In this document: positions 25,116 to 33,150 of the stretch, in pieces
Numbering within the stretch: the first letter of the stretch is position 1
How the letters are laid out: every line of letters starts with the position of its first letter
Source: a virus
Strand: one strand, 5' to 3'
DNA: 39,023 bases
Virus record (IMG/VR): IMGVR_UViG_3300044701_000344
Location: 1-39,023 of that record
The notes under the pieces: generated by a model
Databases searched by the model: none
What the model saw: only the letters and a program-made list of their open reading frames with translations
Told to the model about the DNA's origin: nothing
Position numbers and translations under genes: made by a program

Positions 25116-28100
25116 ATGGCAGCGTTTTATGATATTTTTAGACAGATAGTACTTCAGCCTAATGATATTTCTCTACAAGCAGACAGTGTTAATGATACAC
25201 TTACAATAAGTTCTGCTAATGGAGTATCATTCACTGGAGATGTGTCGACAGATAGTTTTACTATTGATGTGAACTATCAACTATATGTTCCTATTGGAAG
25301 TACAGCAATAACTCTGCAAGATATAAATTCTAACTCTACAGAAATTAAAATTACAGCAGGACAAAATATAAATGTCAGCAGAGTCGGCGACGATGAATTA
25401 GTCATCAGTGGTATATTCGGTGGCATAGCAAAAAATATTGTTAATGCTACACAAACCAATCCTGTAGTAATCACAACTAGCACAAATCATGATTTTACCA
25501 GTGCAGTTTTTATTACTATAGAAATAGTCACAGGTATGACACAGCTAAACAACAATAGCTATTATATTGATGTATTGTCACCAAACACTTTTGCACTATA
25601 TACTGACGGTGGGCTTACATCACCTTTAGATGGTACTGGTTTTAGTGCGTACTCTGGACCTAGTGGCACTGCAACAGCATATTTTTTTACAACTGGCACG
25701 TACTATACTGACAGTAGAGAAACAGCAATTAGAGCAGATATTGAACCTGTATTAGCAACAGCAATTCAACCAGGAGATCTTTTTGTCGGAGACTTAAAAG
25801 GCAGTGTATTTGGAGACGACAGTACAGTATTAGTAGATGGTGTAAACAACAGTATCAACCTAGATGGCACTGTCAGTGGTAATATTATACCAGATACAGA
25901 CGAAGCTTATGATATAGGTTCTCCTACAAAAAAATTCCGTGATTTATACTTGAGTGGCACAACCATATATTTAGGTACTACTCCGTTGAGTGTGGTCAAT
26001 GGAACATTTTTAGTAGGCGGTGTAGCATTAGGTGCTGGCAGCCTAGAAGGAGATGTAAAAGGTTCAGTATTTGGTGACGACAGCGCTCTACTAGTAGATG
26101 GTGTAAACAGTAGATTGATTACTAGTAATTTAAGCCAAGACGGAGCAGCCGACGGCCAAATTTTAACATGGAATAGTAGTTCTAATTCTTGGGTACCTGG
26201 TGCATCAAACACCTTTGATGGTCAGTTTAGTAGTTTAAGTAACGTGCCCACAACTGTAGCAGGTTATGGTATAACTGATGCATATTCTCATATTGACATT
26301 ACTAATACCAACGGGCTTACTACAACATATTACTTAACTTTTGTTGATAGTTTATTGCCGCAGCAAGTGTTAAGAGCAGATGTTGATTTACAATACAGAA
26401 CAGATACTAATACACTAACTGCCAGTGTGTTTGAAGGTAATTTAGTAGGTGACGTTAAAGGTAGTGTATTTGGTGACGACAGCACATTACTAATAGATAG
26501 TGTAAATTCCTCAATACCTGCATCAGTTGTTCAAGGTACATTTACTGGAAATGTAATAGGTGATTTACTAGGCAATGTTACAGGTGATTTATTAGGTAAT
26601 GTTACTGGAAATGTTACTGGTAACTTATTAGGCAATGTTACAGGTAACGTAGTAGGTGACGTTAAAGGTAGTGTATTTGGTGACGACAGCACATTACTAA
26701 TAGATAGTGTAAATTCCTCAATACCTGCATCAGTTGTTCAAGGTACATTTACTGGAAATGTAATAGGTGATTTACTAGGCAATGTTACTGGGAACGTAGT
26801 TGGTAATCTAACTGGTAATGTTACAGGTGACATTACTGGAAATGTTACAGGTAATTTAGTAGGTGACGTTAAAGGTAGTGTATTTGGTGACGACAGCACA
26901 TTACTGATAGATAGTATAAACAGTTTAGTTGTTGGAACGGTTGTAGGACCATTAGATGTCGTTGACCCTATTATAACAGGGCAAATATCTAGTAGTGATT
27001 CTAGTCCAATAGTTATTGTGCCTGTTGTAGAAATGCGTTCAGATTTAAATGTAGACAACGGTATATTCATACAAAGTCAACCTGTTGCAACTGAACAGTT
27101 TGTGAGAGACGCTCTAACTTCTGCTGCACTTATTAATCCATCTGCACCTAACACAGTATTATCAATCACAAACATACTAGATGAATTTTTAGATGTTGCT
27201 AGAGCAGTATGGTTAGTAGATGATTCTCAAGCCAGTCAAACTGACAATTTGTATGCTGATGGTGTTGCACAAACAGCATTAGATGATGCAAAGGCGTATA
27301 CAGACGCTGAAATCATTAATTTAATTGATGGTGCTCCTACCGACTTAAACACTTTAGATAAACTTGCATTTGCTATCAATAATGATCCTTTATTTTATCA
27401 AAGCATAAGTAGCGGAGCTAGTTTAACATCTTTTAGCGTATCTACAGGCAGTGCATCAGGAGGCGGTAGTCTAAGTTATAACAACACTAATGGCGTGTTT
27501 ACTTTTGCTCCTCCAGATTTAAGTTCATATTTGACCGGTATTGGTTCATTAAGTATTAATGCACTATCAGACGTCGATACATTAACTACAGCACCTACTA
27601 ATGGTCAAGCACTAGTATGGAGCGGAACAACTTGGGTGCCTGGTAGTGTTGCAGCCCCAGGAGGCGGCGGCTCTACAACTTTTGTTGGGCTTACTGATAC
27701 CCCTAGCACATTTACAGGCAATGGAGATTATTTTGTCAAAGTTAATAGTGCTGCAACTGCTTTAGTTTTTACAGCTGATCCTGGATATTTGACAGGTAGT
27801 AGCAGTATCGATGCGCTTAATGATGTAGACACAGCTACGGTTGCTCCTCAAAATGGACAAGGATTAGTTTGGAATGGAACCAAATGGGTTCCTTCTGCTA
27901 TACCTAGTTTAGGTTCGTTCTCCGTAACTACAAGTACTGCAAGTGGCGGCGGGAGTTTAAGTTATAATACTGGCACTGGCGTGTTTACGTTTGTACCTGC
28001 AGATTTAACTGGAGCAACAACACTGTCATCCTTCAGTGTATCATCTGCTACTGCTAGCGGAAGTGGAAGTTTATCCTATAACAATACAACAGGTGCATTT

Positions 28101-30029
28101 ACATTTACTCCTCCAGATTTAAGTGGTTTTGTTACATCATCAAGTGCAGTTACTTTGTCGTCATTCAGTACATCAACTGGTACTGCAAGTGGTGGTGGTA
28201 GTTTAAGCTATAACAATACCACTGGTGCATTTACATTTGTTCCTGCAGATGTATCGAGTTTTGTAAGTCGATCAGCATTTAGTGTGTCATCTGGTACTGC
28301 AAGTGGTGGCGGCAGTTTAAGTTACAATAATACCACTGGGGTGTTCAGTTTTGCTCCTGCAGACGTATCAAGCTTTGTAAGTCTTTCAGCATTGAGTGTA
28401 ACTACAGGTACTGCAAGTGGTGGTGGTAGTTTAAGCTATAATAATACCACTGGGGTGTTCAGTTTTGCTCCTGCAGAGCCTGCACAATTAGGTAATTTTG
28501 TATTTACTGGTTCTAACATAGATACAGACGATTCGAGTGAAATTATAGTTACTCCACAAACTAGATTTAGCAGTGATGTAATTACCGAAAATGAATTTAA
28601 AGGCGATATTAATTGGAGTTATGTTACTAATACTCCAACGCTGCTGGCAGGGTATGGTATACAAATAGGTGATCCTTTACTGACCTCTGTTACTTTGACT
28701 GCTAGTACTGCTTTAACAAGTGCTATTTCAACATTAACAACTCAAATTACAACAGGCGATTCTAACGTAACTGCGTTGATTCCTACAGATTTAAGCGATT
28801 TAACAGATACTACTGGTTTATTATTTGACGAAGCTAATGTTAATGCAGATTTATTACCAGAACCTACAGCAACACATAGTTTAGGATCGCTAACCAAAAG
28901 ATGGCTCAAGGTATGGACTCAAGAATTATCACTAGGTCAAAAAAGTATAACTGTAAGTGGTACTGCACCCAATGAGATTATAAATTTACCGTCTGGTACT
29001 ACACTAGATGGCAACACAATTGTCACCAGCGCCAGTGCAGTAACATTGAGTAGTTTTAGCGTATCTACAGGTAGTGCAAGCGGTGGTGGTAGTTTAAGCT
29101 ACAATAATACAACAGGTGCATTTAGTTTTGCTCCTGCAGATTTATCAACTTTTACAACTCGTTCATCATTTAGTGTTAGTACAGCTACAGCCAGCGGCGG
29201 CGGAGCATTAAGTTATAACAATACCACTGGTGTTTTTACATTTACACCGTCAGCTGGTATTGCTTTAACTAGTTTGAGTGTATCAACTGCTGCTGCCAGT
29301 AGTGGTGGCGCATTAAGTTATAACAATACCACTGGTGCATTTACATTTACTCCTCCTGATTTGACCAGTTTTGCAACTCGTTCATCATTTAGTGTGTCAA
29401 CTGCTACAGCTAGTGGCGACGGAAGTTTAGCATATAATAATTCAACAGGAGTGTTTACATTTACACCGCCTGCACTTGGTAGTTATGTTACCACAGGCAC
29501 AGCTCAAAACATTACTGGTGCCAAGACATTTACTACAAACAATCTAAGAATGAATGACAACATAGAACTAGAAATAGGTTCTGGTGCCGATATGGAAATT
29601 TATCATAACGGAACAGACAACTATATAGATTTAAATGTTGGTAATTTATTGATGAGAGATACCACTACATCTAGATTTAGTTTTGCTAGAACTACAGGTG
29701 ATTTTATTGCAACCGGCGATGTTACTGCTTATGGTACAATATCTGATATTAGACAAAAAGAAAATCTAGTAAAAATCGATAATGCTTTGGAAAAAGTCTT
29801 AAAATTAAATGGGTATACATTTAACTATATAGGTAATGATCAGAGAATCACAGGTGTTGTAGCTCAAGAAGTACTAGAAGTACTACCAGAAGCAGTTTAT
29901 ACAACTAAGAAACTAGACACTGATGAAGAAATATATGCTGTTAGACACGGTAACATGGTAGGTTTGTTGATAGAAACAATCAAAGAACTGTCAGCAAAAA
30001 TTACAGAGTTAGAAAAACGTTTATCTTAA
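25116..30029 (+). CDS. 1637-aa repeat-rich tail fibre with S74 chaperone end
   Basis: A beta-rich head (about 1-200) is followed by five KGSVFGDDS modules, a low-complexity LLGNVTGNV stretch, and ten copies of a roughly 35-residue repeat (FSVSTGSASGGGSLSYNN, then TGVFTFAP). The last 95 residues begin SDIRQKENL (S1543) and contain GVVAQEVLEVLPEAV and IKELSAKITELEKRL: the peptidase S74 intramolecular chaperone, which trimerises a fibre and cleaves itself off before the Ser. It is the only large gene on the plus strand and converges on the next fibre gene, sharing the stop region. Probably a receptor-binding fibre. Confidence 0.88.
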   Translation: MAAFYDIFRQIVLQPNDISLQADSVNDTLTISSANGVSFTGDVSTDSFTIDVNYQLYVPIGSTAITLQDINSNSTEIKITAGQNINVSRVGDDELVISGIFGGIAKNIVNATQTNPVVITTSTNHDFTSAVFITIEIVTGMTQLNNNSYYIDVLSPNTFALYTDGGLTSPLDGTGFSAYSGPSGTATAYFFTTGTYYTDSRETAIRADIEPVLATAIQPGDLFVGDLKGSVFGDDSTVLVDGVNNSINLDGTVSGNIIPDTDEAYDIGSPTKKFRDLYLSGTTIYLGTTPLSVVNGTFLVGGVALGAGSLEGDVKGSVFGDDSALLVDGVNSRLITSNLSQDGAADGQILTWNSSSNSWVPGASNTFDGQFSSLSNVPTTVAGYGITDAYSHIDITNTNGLTTTYYLTFVDSLLPQQVLRADVDLQYRTDTNTLTASVFEGNLVGDVKGSVFGDDSTLLIDSVNSSIPASVVQGTFTGNVIGDLLGNVTGDLLGNVTGNVTGNLLGNVTGNVVGDVKGSVFGDDSTLLIDSVNSSIPASVVQGTFTGNVIGDLLGNVTGNVVGNLTGNVTGDITGNVTGNLVGDVKGSVFGDDSTLLIDSINSLVVGTVVGPLDVVDPIITGQISSSDSSPIVIVPVVEMRSDLNVDNGIFIQSQPVATEQFVRDALTSAALINPSAPNTVLSITNILDEFLDVARAVWLVDDSQASQTDNLYADGVAQTALDDAKAYTDAEIINLIDGAPTDLNTLDKLAFAINNDPLFYQSISSGASLTSFSVSTGSASGGGSLSYNNTNGVFTFAPPDLSSYLTGIGSLSINALSDVDTLTTAPTNGQALVWSGTTWVPGSVAAPGGGGSTTFVGLTDTPSTFTGNGDYFVKVNSAATALVFTADPGYLTGSSSIDALNDVDTATVAPQNGQGLVWNGTKWVPSAIPSLGSFSVTTSTASGGGSLSYNTGTGVFTFVPADLTGATTLSSFSVSSATASGSGSLSYNNTTGAFTFTPPDLSGFVTSSSAVTLSSFSTSTGTASGGGSLSYNNTTGAFTFVPADVSSFVSRSAFSVSSGTASGGGSLSYNNTTGVFSFAPADVSSFVSLSALSVTTGTASGGGSLSYNNTTGVFSFAPAEPAQLGNFVFTGSNIDTDDSSEIIVTPQTRFSSDVITENEFKGDINWSYVTNTPTLLAGYGIQIGDPLLTSVTLTASTALTSAISTLTTQITTGDSNVTALIPTDLSDLTDTTGLLFDEANVNADLLPEPTATHSLGSLTKRWLKVWTQELSLGQKSITVSGTAPNEIINLPSGTTLDGNTIVTSASAVTLSSFSVSTGSASGGGSLSYNNTTGAFSFAPADLSTFTTRSSFSVSTATASGGGALSYNNTTGVFTFTPSAGIALTSLSVSTAAASSGGALSYNNTTGAFTFTPPDLTSFATRSSFSVSTATASGDGSLAYNNSTGVFTFTPPALGSYVTTGTAQNITGAKTFTTNNLRMNDNIELEIGSGADMEIYHNGTDNYIDLNVGNLLMRDTTTSRFSFARTTGDFIATGDVTAYGTISDIRQKENLVKIDNALEKVLKLNGYTFNYIGNDQRITGVVAQEVLEVLPEAVYTTKKLDTDEEIYAVRHGNMVGLLIETIKELSAKITELEKRLS
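26443..26581 (+). repeat. 139-bp perfect direct repeat, copy 1
   Basis: This segment is identical to 26650-26788, with an offset of 207 bp, inside the 1637-aa fibre gene. A third copy of the first 49 bp starts at 26857. The identity extends over synonymous positions, so the duplication is recent or kept by conversion. Confidence 0.9.
26650..26788 (+). repeat. 139-bp perfect direct repeat, copy 2
   Basis: Second copy of the 26443-26581 repeat. Unequal exchange between the two would add or remove 207 bp (69 codons) in frame. Confidence 0.9.
27427..29485 (+). repeat. ten degenerate repeats encoding the fibre shaft
   Basis: Six copies lie in 27427-28490 and four in 29043-29485, with unrelated fibre sequence between. 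Each encodes about 35 residues with the core ASGGGSLSYNN-TTG-F-F-P. DNA identity is partial, so copies have diverged. Confidence 0.75.
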
Positions 30030-31609
30030 GGATCTACTACTGTAACTGCTATAGAACTTGCTCCGTTATTTAGGCTTAAAACAAAAGATTCGCTAGCTGT
30101 TTCGATTACTCTTATATAGCTAGCGCGAGCATCATTAAAGAATGCAGATAAATCCCAAGTTCTAACAAATGTAGCACTAGAAAGTGACCAAGCAGTGCTT
30201 AGTTCGTAATAGTGTATTTTTGCACTGTTGGTGCCATTACCATCCGTAACATACATTCTTGTTCCTGCATCGTTAACAAATACGTCTGTAGGGAAAGAAC
30301 CAACAGGTGTTAGTATAGTTGTATTTAAGGTCCATAAATCTGCTCTAAAAGCAGTGCCGGTATATTCAGCAATTGTTCTACTAGGACTTAAAGTACTTAT
30401 AAATGCTCGTGTTCCGTCTGGTTTTACAGAAATACCCGTGGGCAGAGTAATACCACCATTGGTACCTATATTAAGAGTTCTTGTAGGTAAACCTGGAGTC
30501 ATAGGATTCCACGCTGATATAGTATCTTGTAGGATAGTTTGCGCGGTTCTATCAACCTCAAATAAAGTTGTACCTGCTGATGATATCCACATACCTTGAT
30601 GATTACTTCCTGAAGAACCATACGGAGCTGTTGTACGATTGCCAGCACTGCTTACATCCCAAGGAGTAAACATTGTATATCTAGCAAACTGATCATCATT
30701 AGGGTCCTGTAACCAAAGTGTAGTACCGTCATTTCTAAAATACATGCCTGCCGCAGTGTCATTTGTAGTAAGCTGTCGGACATATGCAGTTACTGATAGA
30801 TCATTGCTTACTGTAAATTCCTTAACATATTGACCATTTGATGTTTGTCCTAATACATAAGCAGTTGAGCTTGTGTCCGTGTTAACACTAGTGTTTACTG
30901 TTAGACTAGCAGTATTGTTTTGTACAGTGAATGACCCTGTCAACGGAACATCAATATCAGCTGTATCAACTCCTGTTATACTGTAAGGCAGCACTGTTCC
31001 ATTGGCAACATTAGTTGTTGTAAGAGTAATAAGAAAACTGTTTCCTTCTGTGACCGAAGATGTACTTCTTGCAAGACTGTAAGTAGGAGTTAGAGATGTA
31101 TCTGCTACAGTAACAGTTGAACTAGTAGCAACTATTGTTCCCGAAACAGAATTGACTCTTATTGATAGCGTAAAAGAGTCAATGCCATCGGTGTTTGCAT
31201 CGTTGGCTAAAGTTAAACTGACTGTGCCTACGTTGCTGACAATTGAGACTGAACCACCACTTAGCACATTAGAAGGTGAACTAAAATCACCGTTTGTAAT
31301 AGTTCCAGAAACAGTTGACAGTGTCCAATATAATGTACCAGAGCCAAAATCAGTTGTGTTAACTGTGAATGTTACTGTATTGCCTTCGTTAATGTTAGTA
31401 CTGTTTGGCAATACACTAAAAGTAGCTTTACTACTTCCTCTAAAAGTAGATATGCTTATAGTGCCAGTTGTTGAAATTAGTGTATTTAGAGCAGTGTCGG
31501 GAACACTACCTCCACTTTTGTAGTATTCACTAATACTAATAGGCTCAACGCCACCAAATTCAGTTTGTAAAGTAGATAAAGATACTGAACCAGTTGTGGG
31601 AATAGACAT
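30026..31609 (-). CDS. 527-aa adhesin-like structural protein (Ig-like and beta-propeller-like)
   Basis: The N-terminus (MSIPTTGSVSLSTLQTEFGG and TGTISISTFRGSS) is typical of a marine-phage tail-tip family. One or two Calx-beta/Ig-like segments follow (INEGNTVTFTV, near 70-165, and VTEGNSFLITL). The rest has repeated GMYFRNDGTTLWL, ISVKPDGTRAFIS and VFVNDAGTRMYVTDG blades, as in a beta-propeller. It resembles carbohydrate-facing adhesins. A CAATAAATA late box lies about 21 nt upstream and AAGG precedes ATG 31609. Its end overlaps the convergent fibre gene. Confidence 0.75.
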   Translation of the reverse strand: MSIPTTGSVSLSTLQTEFGGVEPISISEYYKSGGSVPDTALNTLISTTGTISISTFRGSSKATFSVLPNSTNINEGNTVTFTVNTTDFGSGTLYWTLSTVSGTITNGDFSSPSNVLSGGSVSIVSNVGTVSLTLANDANTDGIDSFTLSIRVNSVSGTIVATSSTVTVADTSLTPTYSLARSTSSVTEGNSFLITLTTTNVANGTVLPYSITGVDTADIDVPLTGSFTVQNNTASLTVNTSVNTDTSSTAYVLGQTSNGQYVKEFTVSNDLSVTAYVRQLTTNDTAAGMYFRNDGTTLWLQDPNDDQFARYTMFTPWDVSSAGNRTTAPYGSSGSNHQGMWISSAGTTLFEVDRTAQTILQDTISAWNPMTPGLPTRTLNIGTNGGITLPTGISVKPDGTRAFISTLSPSRTIAEYTGTAFRADLWTLNTTILTPVGSFPTDVFVNDAGTRMYVTDGNGTNSAKIHYYELSTAWSLSSATFVRTWDLSAFFNDARASYIRVIETASESFVLSLNNGASSIAVTVVDP

Positions 31610-31630
31610 TATGATAAACCTTATTTTAAG

Positions 31631-31639
31631 TATTTATTG
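31631..31639 (-). promoter_or_regulatory. late-type promoter box
   Basis: CAATAAATA on the minus strand, about 21 nt before ATG 31609. Confidence 0.55.
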
Positions 31640-31646
31640 CTTAAAT

Positions 31647-31955
31647 CTACTTCTTGTCTTGTATATCTTTTTTAATAAAGGCAATGTTATCTTTTACAAT
31701 TTCAAACTTTTGACTGACTCGTTCTAGTATTTCTACTAAAGATTTGATTTTAAACAGTGCCCACCACCACCAAAAAACACTAACAGTAAAAAAAGTCACT
31801 GCTCCTACAACAATACTTTTATTATAAAGTGTTTCCCAACCTATAAAATGTATGAATCCTATGCTTGACAAAGCTACAAAAGGCAGTGTCCATGCAGCAT
31901 ACGCCCACCATTTAATTTCTCTAGAAGTTTTTTTATTAAAGTCTTTATCTGGCAC
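31647..31955 (-). CDS. small membrane protein, holin-like topology
   Basis: This 102-residue protein starts at GTG 31955 behind AAGGAGG. It has two hydrophobic helices, about residues 16-38 and 46-67 (the second with VFWWWWALF), and a charged helical tail (EILERVSQKFEIVKDN, then KKDIQDKK). Size and topology fit small phage holins or other inner-membrane accessory proteins. It is late-controlled and flanked by fibre genes, not by a lysozyme, so the holin idea is only a possibility. An unusual hairpin covers its leader. Confidence 0.65.
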   Translation of the reverse strand: MPDKDFNKKTSREIKWWAYAAWTLPFVALSSIGFIHFIGWETLYNKSIVVGAVTFFTVSVFWWWWALFKIKSLVEILERVSQKFEIVKDNIAFIKKDIQDKK

Positions 31956-31960
31956 TAGGG

Positions 31961-31997
31961 CCTCCTTCTTCTACAAAAATATTTATAGTAGTAGAAG
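31961..31997 (-). promoter_or_regulatory. hairpin with late promoter inside, partly masking an SD
   Basis: CTTCTTCTAC (31965-31974) and GTAGTAGAAG (31988-31997) pair with one mismatch. The late box lies in the loop side, and the Shine-Dalgarno AAGGAGG (31967-31961) partly in the downstream arm. Late RNA would start near 31974 and lose the upstream arm. Confidence 0.6.
31980..31987 (-). promoter_or_regulatory. late promoter, perfect T4 consensus
   Basis: TATAAATA on the minus strand, 24 nt before GTG 31955. Confidence 0.75.
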
Positions 31998-32015
31998 CTG
32001 TAATTTTATACTAGT

Positions 32016-33137
32016 TTATGATCCGATTTGACCAAAAGGTTTCCACGTGCCTGGTGTGCCTTCTCTAACACATACCCATCCCATATATCCTGTAGGTTGT
32101 GGATTAGCATTCCATACTACATCGCCTTGACGATATGAACCCACTGTAGGAATTGAGTCGCCCGTTTCAAAACGTTTGTTTTGTACTTGTATAGGCCCGT
32201 CAACTGCTAAACTGACGCCTTCGGGAACATTGTTGACGTTAACACCTAACTGCCCAAATACGCTTACTCGTGTAGGCTTACCGTCTTTGTTGCCTAAATG
32301 TATATTTCCTGTAGCAGTAACAGTAAGTCTAGTAGTATCATCGGTGATAAATGCTAGATCAGATGTGGTCCACGCACCTAGTTTTATCAGTCTAGGTTCA
32401 GTGTTAACAACAAACTCAGCGTCTAGTGTAGCAACACTCAACTTACCGTTGGGATTTTCTGTACCAATACCTAGAGCTTCTAGTGTGCTATTGTAGTAGA
32501 TATAATCATCTATTACTAGATCGCCCTGTGTTCTTAGATTCTGTAGTGTTCCTACTTTAGTTAACTCACTGTGTCGTATGCTTGATCCTAAGCTATCTGC
32601 TGTAAGAACAACACGGTTGCCAATATTGTAGCTCTTGCCTTCTTGCAGATCTATAGTTTCTGATGTCCATATGCGATCCGGATTAGCACGATAAGTAAAC
32701 TGACGAGTAGGACCGTCGCCCTTCCACTGTAGACCCTTACCGTAGATACCTTTTTCGTCGGCTAGAAACTCTAAAGGTCCTGTTCTTTCGTTTCTTACGT
32801 CCGCAGTAAGTTCATCAACGTGTAGTTTTTTAGCAGTAATAGAACCGTTAACGTTTAGATCGCCATTGACAGCTACTGGACCTTGTACAGTTTTTATAGT
32901 AATGTTGTCAACGTGTAGTCCTAGATCATTTATTAAAACCTTGAGACGTGTAGCTTCGTCCTTAATACCTACACTGCTGAATTTAGTTATTTTTCCGCCG
33001 TGTACTTTATCGCCACTGATACTGTTGTTTAGAGGTTCTGGTATTTCAATAGGCATAGTGGCGATAGTTTCTATCGCCTCATGTACCTTGTTTAAACCCT
33101 GTTGTAAGTCTGCTAATACATCGTTAATGTGTTTCAT
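32016..33137 (-). CDS. 373-aa fibre-like structural protein
   Basis: A helical start (residues 1-27) leads to MPIEIPEPLNNSISGDK, then beta-helical shaft sequence (VNGDLNVNGSITAKKLHVDE, KVGTLQNLRTQGDLVIDD, LGIGTENPNGKLSV). A cap ends YMGWVCVREGTPGTWKPFG, common in marine phage fibres. A late-type box lies only 4 nt upstream of ATG 33137 with no Shine-Dalgarno, so its translation is unusual. Alternatively it starts at M28 (33056), which would remove the helical start. The upstream gene ends 10 nt before. Confidence 0.75.
   Translation of the reverse strand: MKHINDVLADLQQGLNKVHEAIETIATMPIEIPEPLNNSISGDKVHGGKITKFSSVGIKDEATRLKVLINDLGLHVDNITIKTVQGPVAVNGDLNVNGSITAKKLHVDELTADVRNERTGPLEFLADEKGIYGKGLQWKGDGPTRQFTYRANPDRIWTSETIDLQEGKSYNIGNRVVLTADSLGSSIRHSELTKVGTLQNLRTQGDLVIDDYIYYNSTLEALGIGTENPNGKLSVATLDAEFVVNTEPRLIKLGAWTTSDLAFITDDTTRLTVTATGNIHLGNKDGKPTRVSVFGQLGVNVNNVPEGVSLAVDGPIQVQNKRFETGDSIPTVGSYRQGDVVWNANPQPTGYMGWVCVREGTPGTWKPFGQIGS
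33060..33078 (-). promoter_or_regulatory. perfect 8-bp hairpin early in the fibre mRNA
   Basis: GGCGATAG-TTT-CTATCGCC, inside the coding sequence just before codon 28 (ATG 33056) of the 373-aa gene. It could be chance, since it encodes ordinary residues. Confidence 0.3.
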
Positions 33138-33141
33138 ACAG

Positions 33142-33150
33142 TATTTATCA
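33142..33150 (-). promoter_or_regulatory. late-type promoter box
   Basis: TGATAAATA on the minus strand, overlapping the stop of the 404-aa gene and 4 nt upstream of ATG 33137. Confidence 0.5.

Noticed and set aside
26443-26905. Regular repeats that might be a CRISPR array
   Set aside because: They are coding, in frame within a fibre gene, with no uniform repeat/spacer structure.
25116-31609. Diversity-generating retroelement acting on a fibre gene
   Set aside because: No reverse transcriptase or adenine-biased variable/template pair is visible in the window.
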